NCBI GenBank assembly: GCA_001000865.1
Contig: LCIE01000009.1
Coordinates: 1-42,867, forward strand
Direction of reading: 5' to 3'
DNA: 42,867 bases
From: Candidatus Collierbacteria bacterium GW2011_GWC2_44_18
GTDB lineage: Bacteria > Patescibacteriota > Microgenomatia > UBA1400 > MFAQ01
Each line of letters opens with the position of its first letter. The stretch's first letter is position 1. A model generated the notes under the pieces. It saw only the letters and a list, made by a program, of their open reading frames with translations, made no database searches and was not told the origin of the DNA. Below are positions 18,242-26,901 of this stretch, piece after piece. The translations under genes were made by a program, and so were the position numbers.

Positions 18242-19894
18242 TTACCAATTTTCTCGGATATGAGCCATGGCAAACTTCAAGTCTCCCTTGACTTTTTTTC
18301 TGGGATTAAAGATTCCTTGGGGGTCAAAAATATTTTTGACCTGCTCAAACAACTTCACCATTTCTTCTCCAAACATCTGAGTTAGATAGGGTGTTCTGAT
18401 TAGTCCATCATTATGCTCTCCGGTAATCGATCCACCATTCTGGGTGATTATTTTGTAGACCTCCTTGGCAATCTGGGGAATTGCCTCTCGGACGGCTGGA
18501 TTCTTGATGTCCACTATCGGGATAATATGGAAGTTACCCTCACCTACATGACCAGCCACTGTAAATATGAACTCAGGATGCTTGCTCAAAATGCCGGTAA
18601 TTTGGGGGATTACTGTTTGAATTTTTTGCGGGTCGATGACAAAGTCGTCAATAAACGGTGCCGTATGTTTGGCTCGGATTTTATGGCGTAACAAGTTGAA
18701 GCTTTCTCTCCGCACTAGCCAATATTTTTTCTCCTGATCCCCAATCGCTACCTGGGTTTTTAGCTGCAGCGGTTCGAGTTCCTTCATTAGTTTTGCCACT
18801 TTGGTCTTTAGCTCGTCAGGGTCATTGCTAGTAAAGTCCACTTGTAAAAACAATTTAGGCAACTTTCCCATAAACATCATTAGGAAAGCTGGTAAAAAAG
18901 CTATTCCGGCCTGTACCATCCCCCAAACCCCTAGTTGTTTAGCGAATTCAGGGAAGAAACGCAGAGCTAACTTAAGAGTGTTATCGTCGTATGACTCAAA
19001 GCTTTCCGGTCCTAGCGGCAGAATCATGTTTATTATTCGACCCAGATTATTTAGATCGGGCAGAAAAATCACCACCATCTCCCTGTATTTAGTTGTTGGT
19101 ACCAGGCCAATCTCAGCTGAGAGCATCATTCCCAGGGTTCCTTGGGCCCCCACCCACAGTTTGGTCAAGTCAAAAATATCCGTTGCTTCATTCCAAATAT
19201 TCCACAGATCATAGCCAGCTGAGTTTTTATGTACTGTTGGTTTAGCCTTTTGGATCAGAGTTTTATTCTTTGAAACCAGCTCAAAAATCTTCCGGTATAT
19301 TCCTCCCTCAAAATCTTTTTGAGACATCTTTACTTTTAATCCGTCTTCATCCAGAGGTTTAAATTCATATGTCTTTCCGTCTGACAACACCACCTCAACC
19401 TTTTTAACGTAATCTTCTGTCTTACCGTACTTCAAGCTTTTTTCCCCTCCGGAATTATTATTGACAATGCCACCCATGGCACAAATCGATTTTGAAGCAG
19501 GATAAGAAGGAAAAATTAAACCCTGGGCCAATGTTTTTTCCTCAAAGTCTCGGTAAAACACGCCCGGTTCCGTCGTTGCCACTCCCTGGTTTATCGTTGG
19601 TACATGGTTAAAATACCGCGAAAACTCTACGATGATCGAATCGTTCAGTGGCCCACCAGACATGTCCGTACCGGCCGACCGGCCTGTCAAAGACAGATTT
19701 GGCCTTCTATTTTTATTTTCCCGTACGAAATTAACCAAACTTTCCACATCTCTTTTGTTTTTCGGAAACACCACCACTTCTGGTTTTACTTCAAAGAGAC
19801 TGGCGTCATGACTATACTTGTTAATTGTTCGAAAACTATTTTCCACATCTCCATCGATCACCTTATTGAGCTGATCAACTAAGTTTTTGTTCAT
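18242..19894 (-). CDS. FAD-linked oxidase (GlcD / D-lactate dehydrogenase-like)
   Basis: FAD_binding_4 and FAD-oxidase_C features: 'PNLSLTGRSAGTDMSGGPLNDSIIVEF', 'GGIVNNNSGGEKSLKYGKTEDYVKKVEVVLSDG', 'VAGHVGEGNFHIIPIVD', 'GSITGEHNDGLIRTPYL'. Confidence 0.85.
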   Translation of the reverse strand: MNKNLVDQLNKVIDGDVENSFRTINKYSHDASLFEVKPEVVVFPKNKRDVESLVNFVRENKNRRPNLSLTGRSAGTDMSGGPLNDSIIVEFSRYFNHVPTINQGVATTEPGVFYRDFEEKTLAQGLIFPSYPASKSICAMGGIVNNNSGGEKSLKYGKTEDYVKKVEVVLSDGKTYEFKPLDEDGLKVKMSQKDFEGGIYRKIFELVSKNKTLIQKAKPTVHKNSAGYDLWNIWNEATDIFDLTKLWVGAQGTLGMMLSAEIGLVPTTKYREMVVIFLPDLNNLGRIINMILPLGPESFESYDDNTLKLALRFFPEFAKQLGVWGMVQAGIAFLPAFLMMFMGKLPKLFLQVDFTSNDPDELKTKVAKLMKELEPLQLKTQVAIGDQEKKYWLVRRESFNLLRHKIRAKHTAPFIDDFVIDPQKIQTVIPQITGILSKHPEFIFTVAGHVGEGNFHIIPIVDIKNPAVREAIPQIAKEVYKIITQNGGSITGEHNDGLIRTPYLTQMFGEEMVKLFEQVKNIFDPQGIFNPRKKVKGDLKFAMAHIRENW

Positions 19895-20881
19895 TTATTT
19901 GCGTGAGATTACCTTTCTAACCGCCGCCTTTATCGCCTCTTTCCCCATTCCATACTTTTCCATTATATCTTTCGGACTTCCAGACTCGGCAAAGGTATTT
20001 TGCAGTCCGATAAACTCCATCGGGGCTGGTCTTTTAAGTGCCAGTAGTTCGGCGATGGCACCTCCCAGTCCACCCGTCACTTGATGATCTTCCACACTGA
20101 CGGCGCAACCTGTTTTTTCAATGAGATCAAGCACTCCTTCAGAGTCCAATGGTTTGATGCAGGCGGTATTAACTACCAATACATTTATTCCTTCGCTTTC
20201 CAGTTCTTTTCCAGCCAGCATGGCGTGATAAAGCATGTGTCCTGTGCCAAAGATGGTGCATTGTGGATTCTCGGTCACCCAAAAAGTCTGAATCTTTTTA
20301 TCAAATGGAGTTTCTTCCGTGGTCATTACCATCGATTTATCTCGGCTAAACCGGAGGTACACCGGACCATCAATATCAGCCGACAAGATGGTCGCTCTTT
20401 TGCTCTCATGAATGTCACAAGGAACTATCACCTCAATATCTGGCCAGCACCGTGTGATCGCGATATCCTCCGTCGCCTGATGGGTGGCCCCATCCGGTCC
20501 GGTCATAATTCCGCTATGATGTCCGGCTATTTTTACATTTGAATGGTTATAGACAATGGTTGTCCGAATAGTTTCCCAATTCTTTCCTGGTGAAAAAGTA
20601 GCATATGAAGACATAAAGGGAATTTTTTTGCTGACGCCTAGGCCGGCCGCGATCGCCGCCATATTTTGCTCGGCCACTCCGCACTCAATAAATCTTTCCG
20701 GAAATTTTTTGGAGAATTCTTCAGTTCTGGTGGACTCATTGAGATCAGCTGTCAGGACTACCACTGCTGGATTGGTTTCTCCCAAATATACCAGTCCGGT
20801 TCCAAAGCCGTCTCTCGTGGCCTTCATCTCGGCATCTTCATCGAACACTTTTTGATTAAGTTTCAAGTCTGGGTTAAGCAT
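19895..20881 (-). CDS. Transketolase, C-terminal subunit (split type)
   Basis: 'VVLTADLNESTRTEEFSKKFPERFIECGVAEQNMAAIAAGLG', 'HHSGIMTGPDGATHQATEDIAITR'. Confidence 0.9.
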   Translation of the reverse strand: MLNPDLKLNQKVFDEDAEMKATRDGFGTGLVYLGETNPAVVVLTADLNESTRTEEFSKKFPERFIECGVAEQNMAAIAAGLGVSKKIPFMSSYATFSPGKNWETIRTTIVYNHSNVKIAGHHSGIMTGPDGATHQATEDIAITRCWPDIEVIVPCDIHESKRATILSADIDGPVYLRFSRDKSMVMTTEETPFDKKIQTFWVTENPQCTIFGTGHMLYHAMLAGKELESEGINVLVVNTACIKPLDSEGVLDLIEKTGCAVSVEDHQVTGGLGGAIAELLALKRPAPMEFIGLQNTFAESGSPKDIMEKYGMGKEAIKAAVRKVISRK

Positions 20882-20886
20882 GTTCT

Positions 20887-21795
20887 TTATTGATGTTCAC
20901 TTTCTATCTTACCTTGTAATGTCCTTAGATCAGCCAAAGCTATTTTTCCCTGTTCTCCTTTTGCCGGTGAGCCGGACACTTCGCCAACGTCTGGAGGAGC
21001 TCCGTGCCACAAGTAGTTATTTTCCATGAAACTGACACCTTTACCTGGTATGGTATGAGCAATAATCACCGTTGGTTTATTAAAAATTGCCTTGGCCTCA
21101 CGGACTGCATCTACGAAAGTTCTGATATTGTTTCCATCGACCTCCAAGACGTGCCATCCAAAAGCTTCATATTTCTCTCGTAGAGGTTCGAGGGGCATAA
21201 TGTCTTCGGTGAAGCCATCGATCTGGATATTATTTCTGTCGATAATTACAGTCAGGTTGTTAATTTTATTTTTCCCTGCAAACATGATTGCCTCCCAGGT
21301 ATTTCCCTCTTGGTGTTCGCCGTCGGAAGTAATGCAGTAGATGTAGTGATTTTTGTGATCCAGTTTAGCGGCTAGAGCGTATCCAATGGACTGTGATAAC
21401 CCTTCCCCGAGCGGTCCTGAAGTGGTTTCCACACCATCCAAAGCCGTCCGGTGCGGGTGTCCCTGAAGTCTGGAGTTAATTTTTCGAAGTGTTTTTAATT
21501 CTTCAATCGGGAAGTATCCGGCCATTGCCATGACCACGTAGCGGATCGGGCAGATATGCCCGTTGCTCAGAATTAGCCTGTCTCTATCCGGCTTGTGTGG
21601 GTCTTTAGGGTCATGGTTCAAAATGTGGAAGTAAAGCGCCACAAAAATATCTGCCATCCCCAGCGGACCGGCACTATGTCCTGACTTGGCCTCCAGGAGT
21701 GTTTCTATGACTAATTCTCTGGACTTAACGGCCTTTTCCTGTAAGTCAAATAATTTATCCTCCGTTAGTTCAATGTCTAGGTTATCTACTATCAT
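20887..21795 (-). CDS. Transketolase, N-terminal subunit (split type; TPP-binding)
   Basis: 'SGHSAGPLGMADIFVALYFHIL', 'LQGHPHRTALDGVETTSGPLGEGLSQSIGYALAAKLD', 'SDGEHQEGNTWEA'. Confidence 0.9.
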   Translation of the reverse strand: MIVDNLDIELTEDKLFDLQEKAVKSRELVIETLLEAKSGHSAGPLGMADIFVALYFHILNHDPKDPHKPDRDRLILSNGHICPIRYVVMAMAGYFPIEELKTLRKINSRLQGHPHRTALDGVETTSGPLGEGLSQSIGYALAAKLDHKNHYIYCITSDGEHQEGNTWEAIMFAGKNKINNLTVIIDRNNIQIDGFTEDIMPLEPLREKYEAFGWHVLEVDGNNIRTFVDAVREAKAIFNKPTVIIAHTIPGKGVSFMENNYLWHGAPPDVGEVSGSPAKGEQGKIALADLRTLQGKIESEHQ

Positions 21796-23063
21796 ATTTT
21801 TAATATCATCATCAGGTCAGTTACATTTGACCCTAATTTATCGGTTAAGATTCCGTCTCCAACCTTCTCAAAGAAGCCCGCACTATCGTCATTTTTCAGG
21901 AACTCTTGGGCATCAATATTCAGCTCTTTAGCTTTCACTCCAGTCTTTTTGTCCGCCATAGCTCCTCCAAAATGATAAAAGTCGATTCCGTCGGAATCAA
22001 ACGATAATACCAGTGTATCATCCTCGATCGGCAAACTAGCCAAAACTAGTGCTTGGTTTCTACCACCCTTTCCTTTTCCGACCACTTTTATCGTAGTTTC
22101 ACCTCCGGCCAGCAGAATTTTTCCGGGTGGTGTCTGCTCTATTAATTTCCTACCCATTATTCTGGTATCCCCTTGTATCTTGTCGGAAAAAATAAAGCTT
22201 TTAAAGCCCAGATTTTTGGCTTCCATATTCATCGCTTCCAAAGCCGTCATATTGCTCAGAACTATGACCTCATCCACATTTTCAAAGTACTCAGCCTCTT
22301 TCGGCAACTCCGTCAAGGACGATTCGGGTATATCAGATCGGCTTATTTCATATTTGTCTAAGATACTGAGGGCCTTTTTAATTGTCGAACCGTCTCTGAC
22401 AGTAGGTCCAGAAGCGATCACGGCTAAGTCATTTCCGGGTACATCCGAGAATATCAAGTTTACTATCCTCGCTGGGAAAAGATGTTTGGCCAGACCTCCA
22501 CCTTTAACCTTGGACAGATGTTTGCGGACCACATTGATTTCGGAGATCGTCGCTCCGGAGTTGATTAGTTTGGCGGATACTTCTCGCAGCTTTCCCATTG
22601 GTAGAGAATAGGGGGCTTCAAACAAAGCCGATCCTCCACCGCAGACTACTACTAGCACCAAATCTTTCTTGGTCATGCCTGCGGTTTCTCTCAGCACCTT
22701 TTCTGTAAAAGCCACGTTTTCTTCGGACGGTAGGGGATGGGTGCCAAGGGTAAAGAAGATCTTCTTGAATTTTTTTGCTACTGTGTCAATCACCCAGCCT
22801 TTGGTAAGTGAGTCCCCAAGTCGACTTTCCATGGAGCTCGAGACTTCGGCCGAACCCTTGCCAAATCCGATCAAGAATACTCTTTCAAACTTTGACAGTT
22901 TGATTCTTTTATTAGCTACTCTCAACACGCCATCTTTTAGGTGGATTTGCTCCTGAAGAACTTTCTCCGGTTGTATGGCCGCGAGCCCCGCCTCTAGGAT
23001 TTTTAAGGCCGTCTTTCTCCTATCGGAAGTGGCCAAAGAGGAATAATTTTTTATCAAGCTCAT
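21792..23063 (-). CDS. Glycerate 2-kinase (MOFRL/DUF4147 family)
   Basis: 'FLIGFGKGSAEVSSSME', 'LVVVCGGGSALFEAPYSLPMGKLREVSAKLINSGATISEINVVRKHLSKVKGG', 'LLAGGETTIKVVGKGKGGRNQALVLA'. Confidence 0.9.
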   Translation of the reverse strand: MSLIKNYSSLATSDRRKTALKILEAGLAAIQPEKVLQEQIHLKDGVLRVANKRIKLSKFERVFLIGFGKGSAEVSSSMESRLGDSLTKGWVIDTVAKKFKKIFFTLGTHPLPSEENVAFTEKVLRETAGMTKKDLVLVVVCGGGSALFEAPYSLPMGKLREVSAKLINSGATISEINVVRKHLSKVKGGGLAKHLFPARIVNLIFSDVPGNDLAVIASGPTVRDGSTIKKALSILDKYEISRSDIPESSLTELPKEAEYFENVDEVIVLSNMTALEAMNMEAKNLGFKSFIFSDKIQGDTRIMGRKLIEQTPPGKILLAGGETTIKVVGKGKGGRNQALVLASLPIEDDTLVLSFDSDGIDFYHFGGAMADKKTGVKAKELNIDAQEFLKNDDSAGFFEKVGDGILTDKLGSNVTDLMMILKI

Positions 23064-23114
23064 TTATTTATTTCAGTTTATCACCATTTCCGGATCGGCT
23101 TGTCTTTCCAGATC

Positions 23115-23663
23115 TCACTTCACCACCTGGTCATGTTGTGATTTTAAGAATTTGTCGTAGTACTTGATAATCATTGGTATAGTTCTTGCATCTAGCAGTT
23201 GCTTGAGCCTCTCGTATTCATGATTATCTAGTGCTTTTCTTACTTCTGAGGCGGATTTTATCATTGGGTCACCGGATCGGCTAGCTGCGATCTTTGTCAT
23301 AAACCTCGTGGCTAATATCGCTAGATCTTCCTTGCTCCCTCCATAAAAAATAAATCTAACTGACATACTTTTCTCCAACTTTTCTATTTCCGCCAACCAC
23401 TGATCATTTGTACTGCCGTCAAAATAAACAAGCTCGGGGTTTATGTCCGGTAAGGGAATAATCGTCATCCCGGGGTAAATTTGCTTAATAATTTCCCGTC
23501 TCTGTTCATAAGAAAAAGGGGTTCGGTAGTTATACGAGTCAGACGATCCGATTATTATCAAACAATTTTCCAAACCTCTCTCTCTGATCATCGAATCAGC
23601 CTGAGCCTGATGGCCTTTATAAAACGGGGAAAACCGCCCCAGCAACACCCCTACTTCCTTCAT
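23115..23663 (-). CDS. Nucleotidyltransferase-fold protein (NMN adenylyltransferase-like)
   Basis: 'GVLLGRFSPFYKGHQAQ', 'CLIIIGSSDSYNYRTPFSYEQRREII'. Confidence 0.75.
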   Translation of the reverse strand: MKEVGVLLGRFSPFYKGHQAQADSMIRERGLENCLIIIGSSDSYNYRTPFSYEQRREIIKQIYPGMTIIPLPDINPELVYFDGSTNDQWLAEIEKLEKSMSVRFIFYGGSKEDLAILATRFMTKIAASRSGDPMIKSASEVRKALDNHEYERLKQLLDARTIPMIIKYYDKFLKSQHDQVVK

Positions 23664-23694
23664 TTGCTTTTAGCTAAGTTCATGATAGTGTATA

Positions 23695-23955
23695 TTATAC
23701 ACCAGAATTTGCTAAAATAAGGGACTCCTTCTTTACTTTTGTCCAGGTTCTTAGTTCTCTTTCTCTCCTCATTGCCTCTCCTCTAGTTGGCATTTCTTCT
23801 GTGTAGACCAGTTCGACACAGTCAAAGCAACGTACATACTTGGCCGACCTTCCTGTTTTACTTTTGTGCTCTTTCAGTCTCCGTTCCAGATTATTCGTCT
23901 GTCCAATATATAATGTATTTGCCGACGTTCTCAAAATATAAACAAAATGGTTCAT
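23695..23955 (-). CDS. GIY-YIG endonuclease superfamily protein (UPF0213-like)
   Basis: 'FVYILRTSANTLYIGQTNNLERRLKEHKSKTGRSAKYVR'. Confidence 0.9.
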   Translation of the reverse strand: MNHFVYILRTSANTLYIGQTNNLERRLKEHKSKTGRSAKYVRCFDCVELVYTEEMPTRGEAMRRERELRTWTKVKKESLILANSGV

Positions 23956-23963
23956 GGAAAAGT

Positions 23964-24287
23964 CTAGAACTGGAAGTTATCCAGTTGAGAGTTTATTTGT
24001 TGGTTAATTCCGTCCAGAGCCAGTTTTGCTATCCATATTGCTACAATCAGTGATACCACAGTTACTATTAGTGAAATCCATCCGATCATCCGAGTACTTT
24101 CTTCATCGGCTTTTATATATCGCATGGTCAGACCGATTCCTAACGGAGGCAACAAGACACTCAGTACAAAAAGCCAAACAATGCTCCAAGCTCCTGTCGA
24201 TACCGGTTTATCATTTAATTTCTTCCCACAGTGGGGGCAGAAATAATCCTCATTAGTGACCGGAAGCGAGCAATGTTTGCATACCAC
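23964..24287 (-). CDS. Zinc-ribbon membrane protein
   Basis: 'MVCKHCSLPVTNEDYFCPHCGKKL' followed by two TM helices. Confidence 0.7.
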   Translation of the reverse strand: MVCKHCSLPVTNEDYFCPHCGKKLNDKPVSTGAWSIVWLFVLSVLLPPLGIGLTMRYIKADEESTRMIGWISLIVTVVSLIVAIWIAKLALDGINQQINSQLDNFQF

Positions 24288-24332
24288 TATTTCATTCTAC
24301 CAGTCTGATGAAAATAGTATGATAATACTATT

Positions 24333-24998
24333 ATGAAAAAACTACTGATCGGTTTAGTCATTCTATTCATTTTAGTAATTGCCGGTTTGAGTTATCTAGG
24401 GTTAATGCCTTTTCTTTCTGGTTTTATCGCCAAACAAGTGGATTTGGGAATAAAAGCCGACCCCGCTTTCGTCACCGCTTTCGAATCAAAATATGGAGTC
24501 TCCAACGGGACCGGCAAAGTCAGTCTGGACGTTAACTTGTCGAGTGCAGAGGTTACTTCTATCTTCGCCGTTTGGGAGGAGAGAGACAAATATTTTCCCC
24601 TACACAATGTTCAAATCAGATTTAATCCCGACGGCACCGGGGAAGCCTCCGGTTTCCTCAGAGTTTCTACCGCCATTTCGTTGGCCAAGAATCTCGGCTA
24701 CTCCGACTCCGATATCGAAACAGGTAAAAAATATGTCCAGTATGTTGCCGGCGATCTACCCTTTTATGTCAAGGGTACTGGGGGCATGACCAGCAACGTC
24801 CTATCCATCAATCCTTCAACCTTTCAAATCGGCAGGGTTACAGTTCCGGAATCAATCACCAATCCGGTCGCTGTCGCTGTCGGAGACATGATCGAACGCC
24901 GTCTTAGTCAAATAGGGGGGGCCAACATTCAAGAGGCCAACTTTAAATCAGGCTCTTTTAGTTTTGTAGGTTCAGTTCCGGAAACAATAAAATATTAG
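24333..24998 (+). CDS. Exported/membrane-anchored hypothetical protein
   Basis: N-terminal hydrophobic anchor; 221-aa ORF. Confidence 0.6.
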   Translation: MKKLLIGLVILFILVIAGLSYLGLMPFLSGFIAKQVDLGIKADPAFVTAFESKYGVSNGTGKVSLDVNLSSAEVTSIFAVWEERDKYFPLHNVQIRFNPDGTGEASGFLRVSTAISLAKNLGYSDSDIETGKKYVQYVAGDLPFYVKGTGGMTSNVLSINPSTFQIGRVTVPESITNPVAVAVGDMIERRLSQIGGANIQEANFKSGSFSFVGSVPETIKY

Positions 24999-25024
24999 CT
25001 ACGGCCTTCCGGCGGACCACCCAA

Positions 25025-25456
25025 TCAATATCTAACCTTATAGTTTTTTACCACGCTCTGACCACCAGTGGTCTGATAGGTGATTCTCAGTCGCACATTA
25101 CTTACATTTTTATGAGCAGTACAAACCCTATAGGAGCATGATCCCAAAAAAAGTGATTTGGTTACATTTCCTTCATTCGAAAATACTCTACCGCCTGCTC
25201 CCTGATCTACACCGTTGCTGGCATAGATTAACTCATAGGCAATGTCTTTAGCGTTGCTCACTCCTTTGAAGCTTACATTCAAGTACTGCTTCCACCCACT
25301 AAATTTGGCAGATATCGACAAGGGGCTATTCCTCGAAGCAGTTGTTACTACTGTTTTCCCCCACGTTCTCTTTTTGGCTGCCACTGCGGGAGAGGCACCA
25401 ATCAATAAAAAAATCACGGTAAAGGTCAAAAATACCCAGTAGCTTCTTTTTTTCAT
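25025..25456 (-). CDS. Secreted hypothetical protein
   Basis: Signal peptide MKKRSYWVFLTFTVIFLLIGASPAVAA; 143 aa. Confidence 0.6.
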   Translation of the reverse strand: MKKRSYWVFLTFTVIFLLIGASPAVAAKKRTWGKTVVTTASRNSPLSISAKFSGWKQYLNVSFKGVSNAKDIAYELIYASNGVDQGAGGRVFSNEGNVTKSLFLGSCSYRVCTAHKNVSNVRLRITYQTTGGQSVVKNYKVRY

Positions 25457-25477
25457 GAGTTTATAATAGCATTTAAT

Positions 25478-26029
25478 ATGTTTTCAAAACGAATCTTTAT
25501 TCCTGTAGTCACACTTCTTTTAATCGGCGCTTCTGTCACCTATTTGTTTTCCAAGCGCGAACCGAGGAAACAAGAAGCACCCGAAATCACTACCACTACA
25601 CCGACTGCGACTCCAATCAAGATGCTAACCTGGATAGATGAAGCTGGTTTTTCCTTCAAGTATCCGGAAGGCACCAGTATTGATTATCATCCTGATGATA
25701 AGAAAAACTATGCGAATATTACTCTTGTTTTTCCCTCTAATAAAACCGCGCAGATAATTATGACAGACAATACAAATAAAAATTTAGATGCATGGGCTGG
25801 CGAAAACTCTGCCCTAGATACGACATTGGATGGACGCCCAGCCAAGAAAATATTTAAAGATGGTCAAGAAATAATTGCTTGTATTGATAATGACGTTTTG
25901 GTTACCATTGCCGGTAATGATGCCTCTGATATTATCAAGTCATGGACTTTTATCTATCCGACGCCCACTATCATCGCCAAATCTACCAACACCGATAATG
26001 ATACTGGCAGTATCTTGGAAGAATACTAA
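25478..26029 (+). CDS. Membrane-anchored hypothetical protein
   Basis: N-terminal TM, Thr/Pro linker, globular domain 'DEAGFSFKYPEGTSIDYHPDD'. Confidence 0.6.
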   Translation: MFSKRIFIPVVTLLLIGASVTYLFSKREPRKQEAPEITTTTPTATPIKMLTWIDEAGFSFKYPEGTSIDYHPDDKKNYANITLVFPSNKTAQIIMTDNTNKNLDAWAGENSALDTTLDGRPAKKIFKDGQEIIACIDNDVLVTIAGNDASDIIKSWTFIYPTPTIIAKSTNTDNDTGSILEEY

Positions 26030-26805
26030 AATATTTTTTTTCTCCAATTTCTGTCCGTCCTCGTCCTATGGATCTTCACTAGTTTTTCTTGTTCTGACTG
26101 CCACTTAGCGAAGGACCCACGACAGCGCGCGTTTTTTGTATACGAGTTTACCCATTGTACCGCTGGCCATTCACCAACTGACCGGCACTTAGTATATTTG
26201 TAAACCACGTAGTCACGAAATTTGTTCACATCTTGGGCGGGAACTAAAGGTGTTGATCTTTTGACAATCTGTAGAAGACATAAGTTTACACTGGGAATAG
26301 GTTTAAAATCGGTTCTTTTGAAAATGTGACTAATTTTCATTTCAAACCAAGGATAAAAAAGAATGGAGAGCATGCTCTTCTTTCCCTGACTAACCATGAA
26401 TTTTTCAGCGGCTTCTTTTTGGACAATCAGATTGCATATGTTTGGTGGGTTATCCGAAAACAACAACCTCTTAACAATCTCACCTGTTATAGAAAATGGG
26501 ATATTCGAAAAAACTTTGTATGGTTCTTTGGGAAGGTCAAAATCTAAGAAATTTCCACAAACAATCTCCAAAGCGTTATTGTTCCCAAATCGACTACCTA
26601 TTTGTGCCGACAACGCTTTGTCGATTTCAAGAGCTATCACTTTCCTGGAAACTGATAGTAAACCTTCGGTAATAATGCCACTCCCGGCACCAATCTCCAA
26701 AACCGTATCATTCCACAAGATGCCAGAGCCGTTAATAAGTCTAGATATCAGCGCCTTATTCCCAAGAAAGTTCTGCGATAGTAGTTTCCGCCTTGTTTTG
26801 AACAT
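26026..26805 (-). CDS. Erm/KsgA-family rRNA adenine N-6 methyltransferase (Erm-like)
   Basis: 'RRKLLSQNFLGNKALISRLI', 'VLEIGAGSGIITEGL', 'VFSNIPFSITGEIVKRLL', 'FKRTDFKPIPSVNLCLLQIVKR'. Confidence 0.8.
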   Translation of the reverse strand: MFKTRRKLLSQNFLGNKALISRLINGSGILWNDTVLEIGAGSGIITEGLLSVSRKVIALEIDKALSAQIGSRFGNNNALEIVCGNFLDFDLPKEPYKVFSNIPFSITGEIVKRLLFSDNPPNICNLIVQKEAAEKFMVSQGKKSMLSILFYPWFEMKISHIFKRTDFKPIPSVNLCLLQIVKRSTPLVPAQDVNKFRDYVVYKYTKCRSVGEWPAVQWVNSYTKNARCRGSFAKWQSEQEKLVKIHRTRTDRNWRKKIF

Positions 26806-26901
26806 GGCGGATGATGATGCAAGTAATCATAATAGTCTTATTATATCAGTATCTGTCGCCCTGTCAACTGTTATAGGCCAATTAGTGTGCCTGCTGTGCC
26901 A

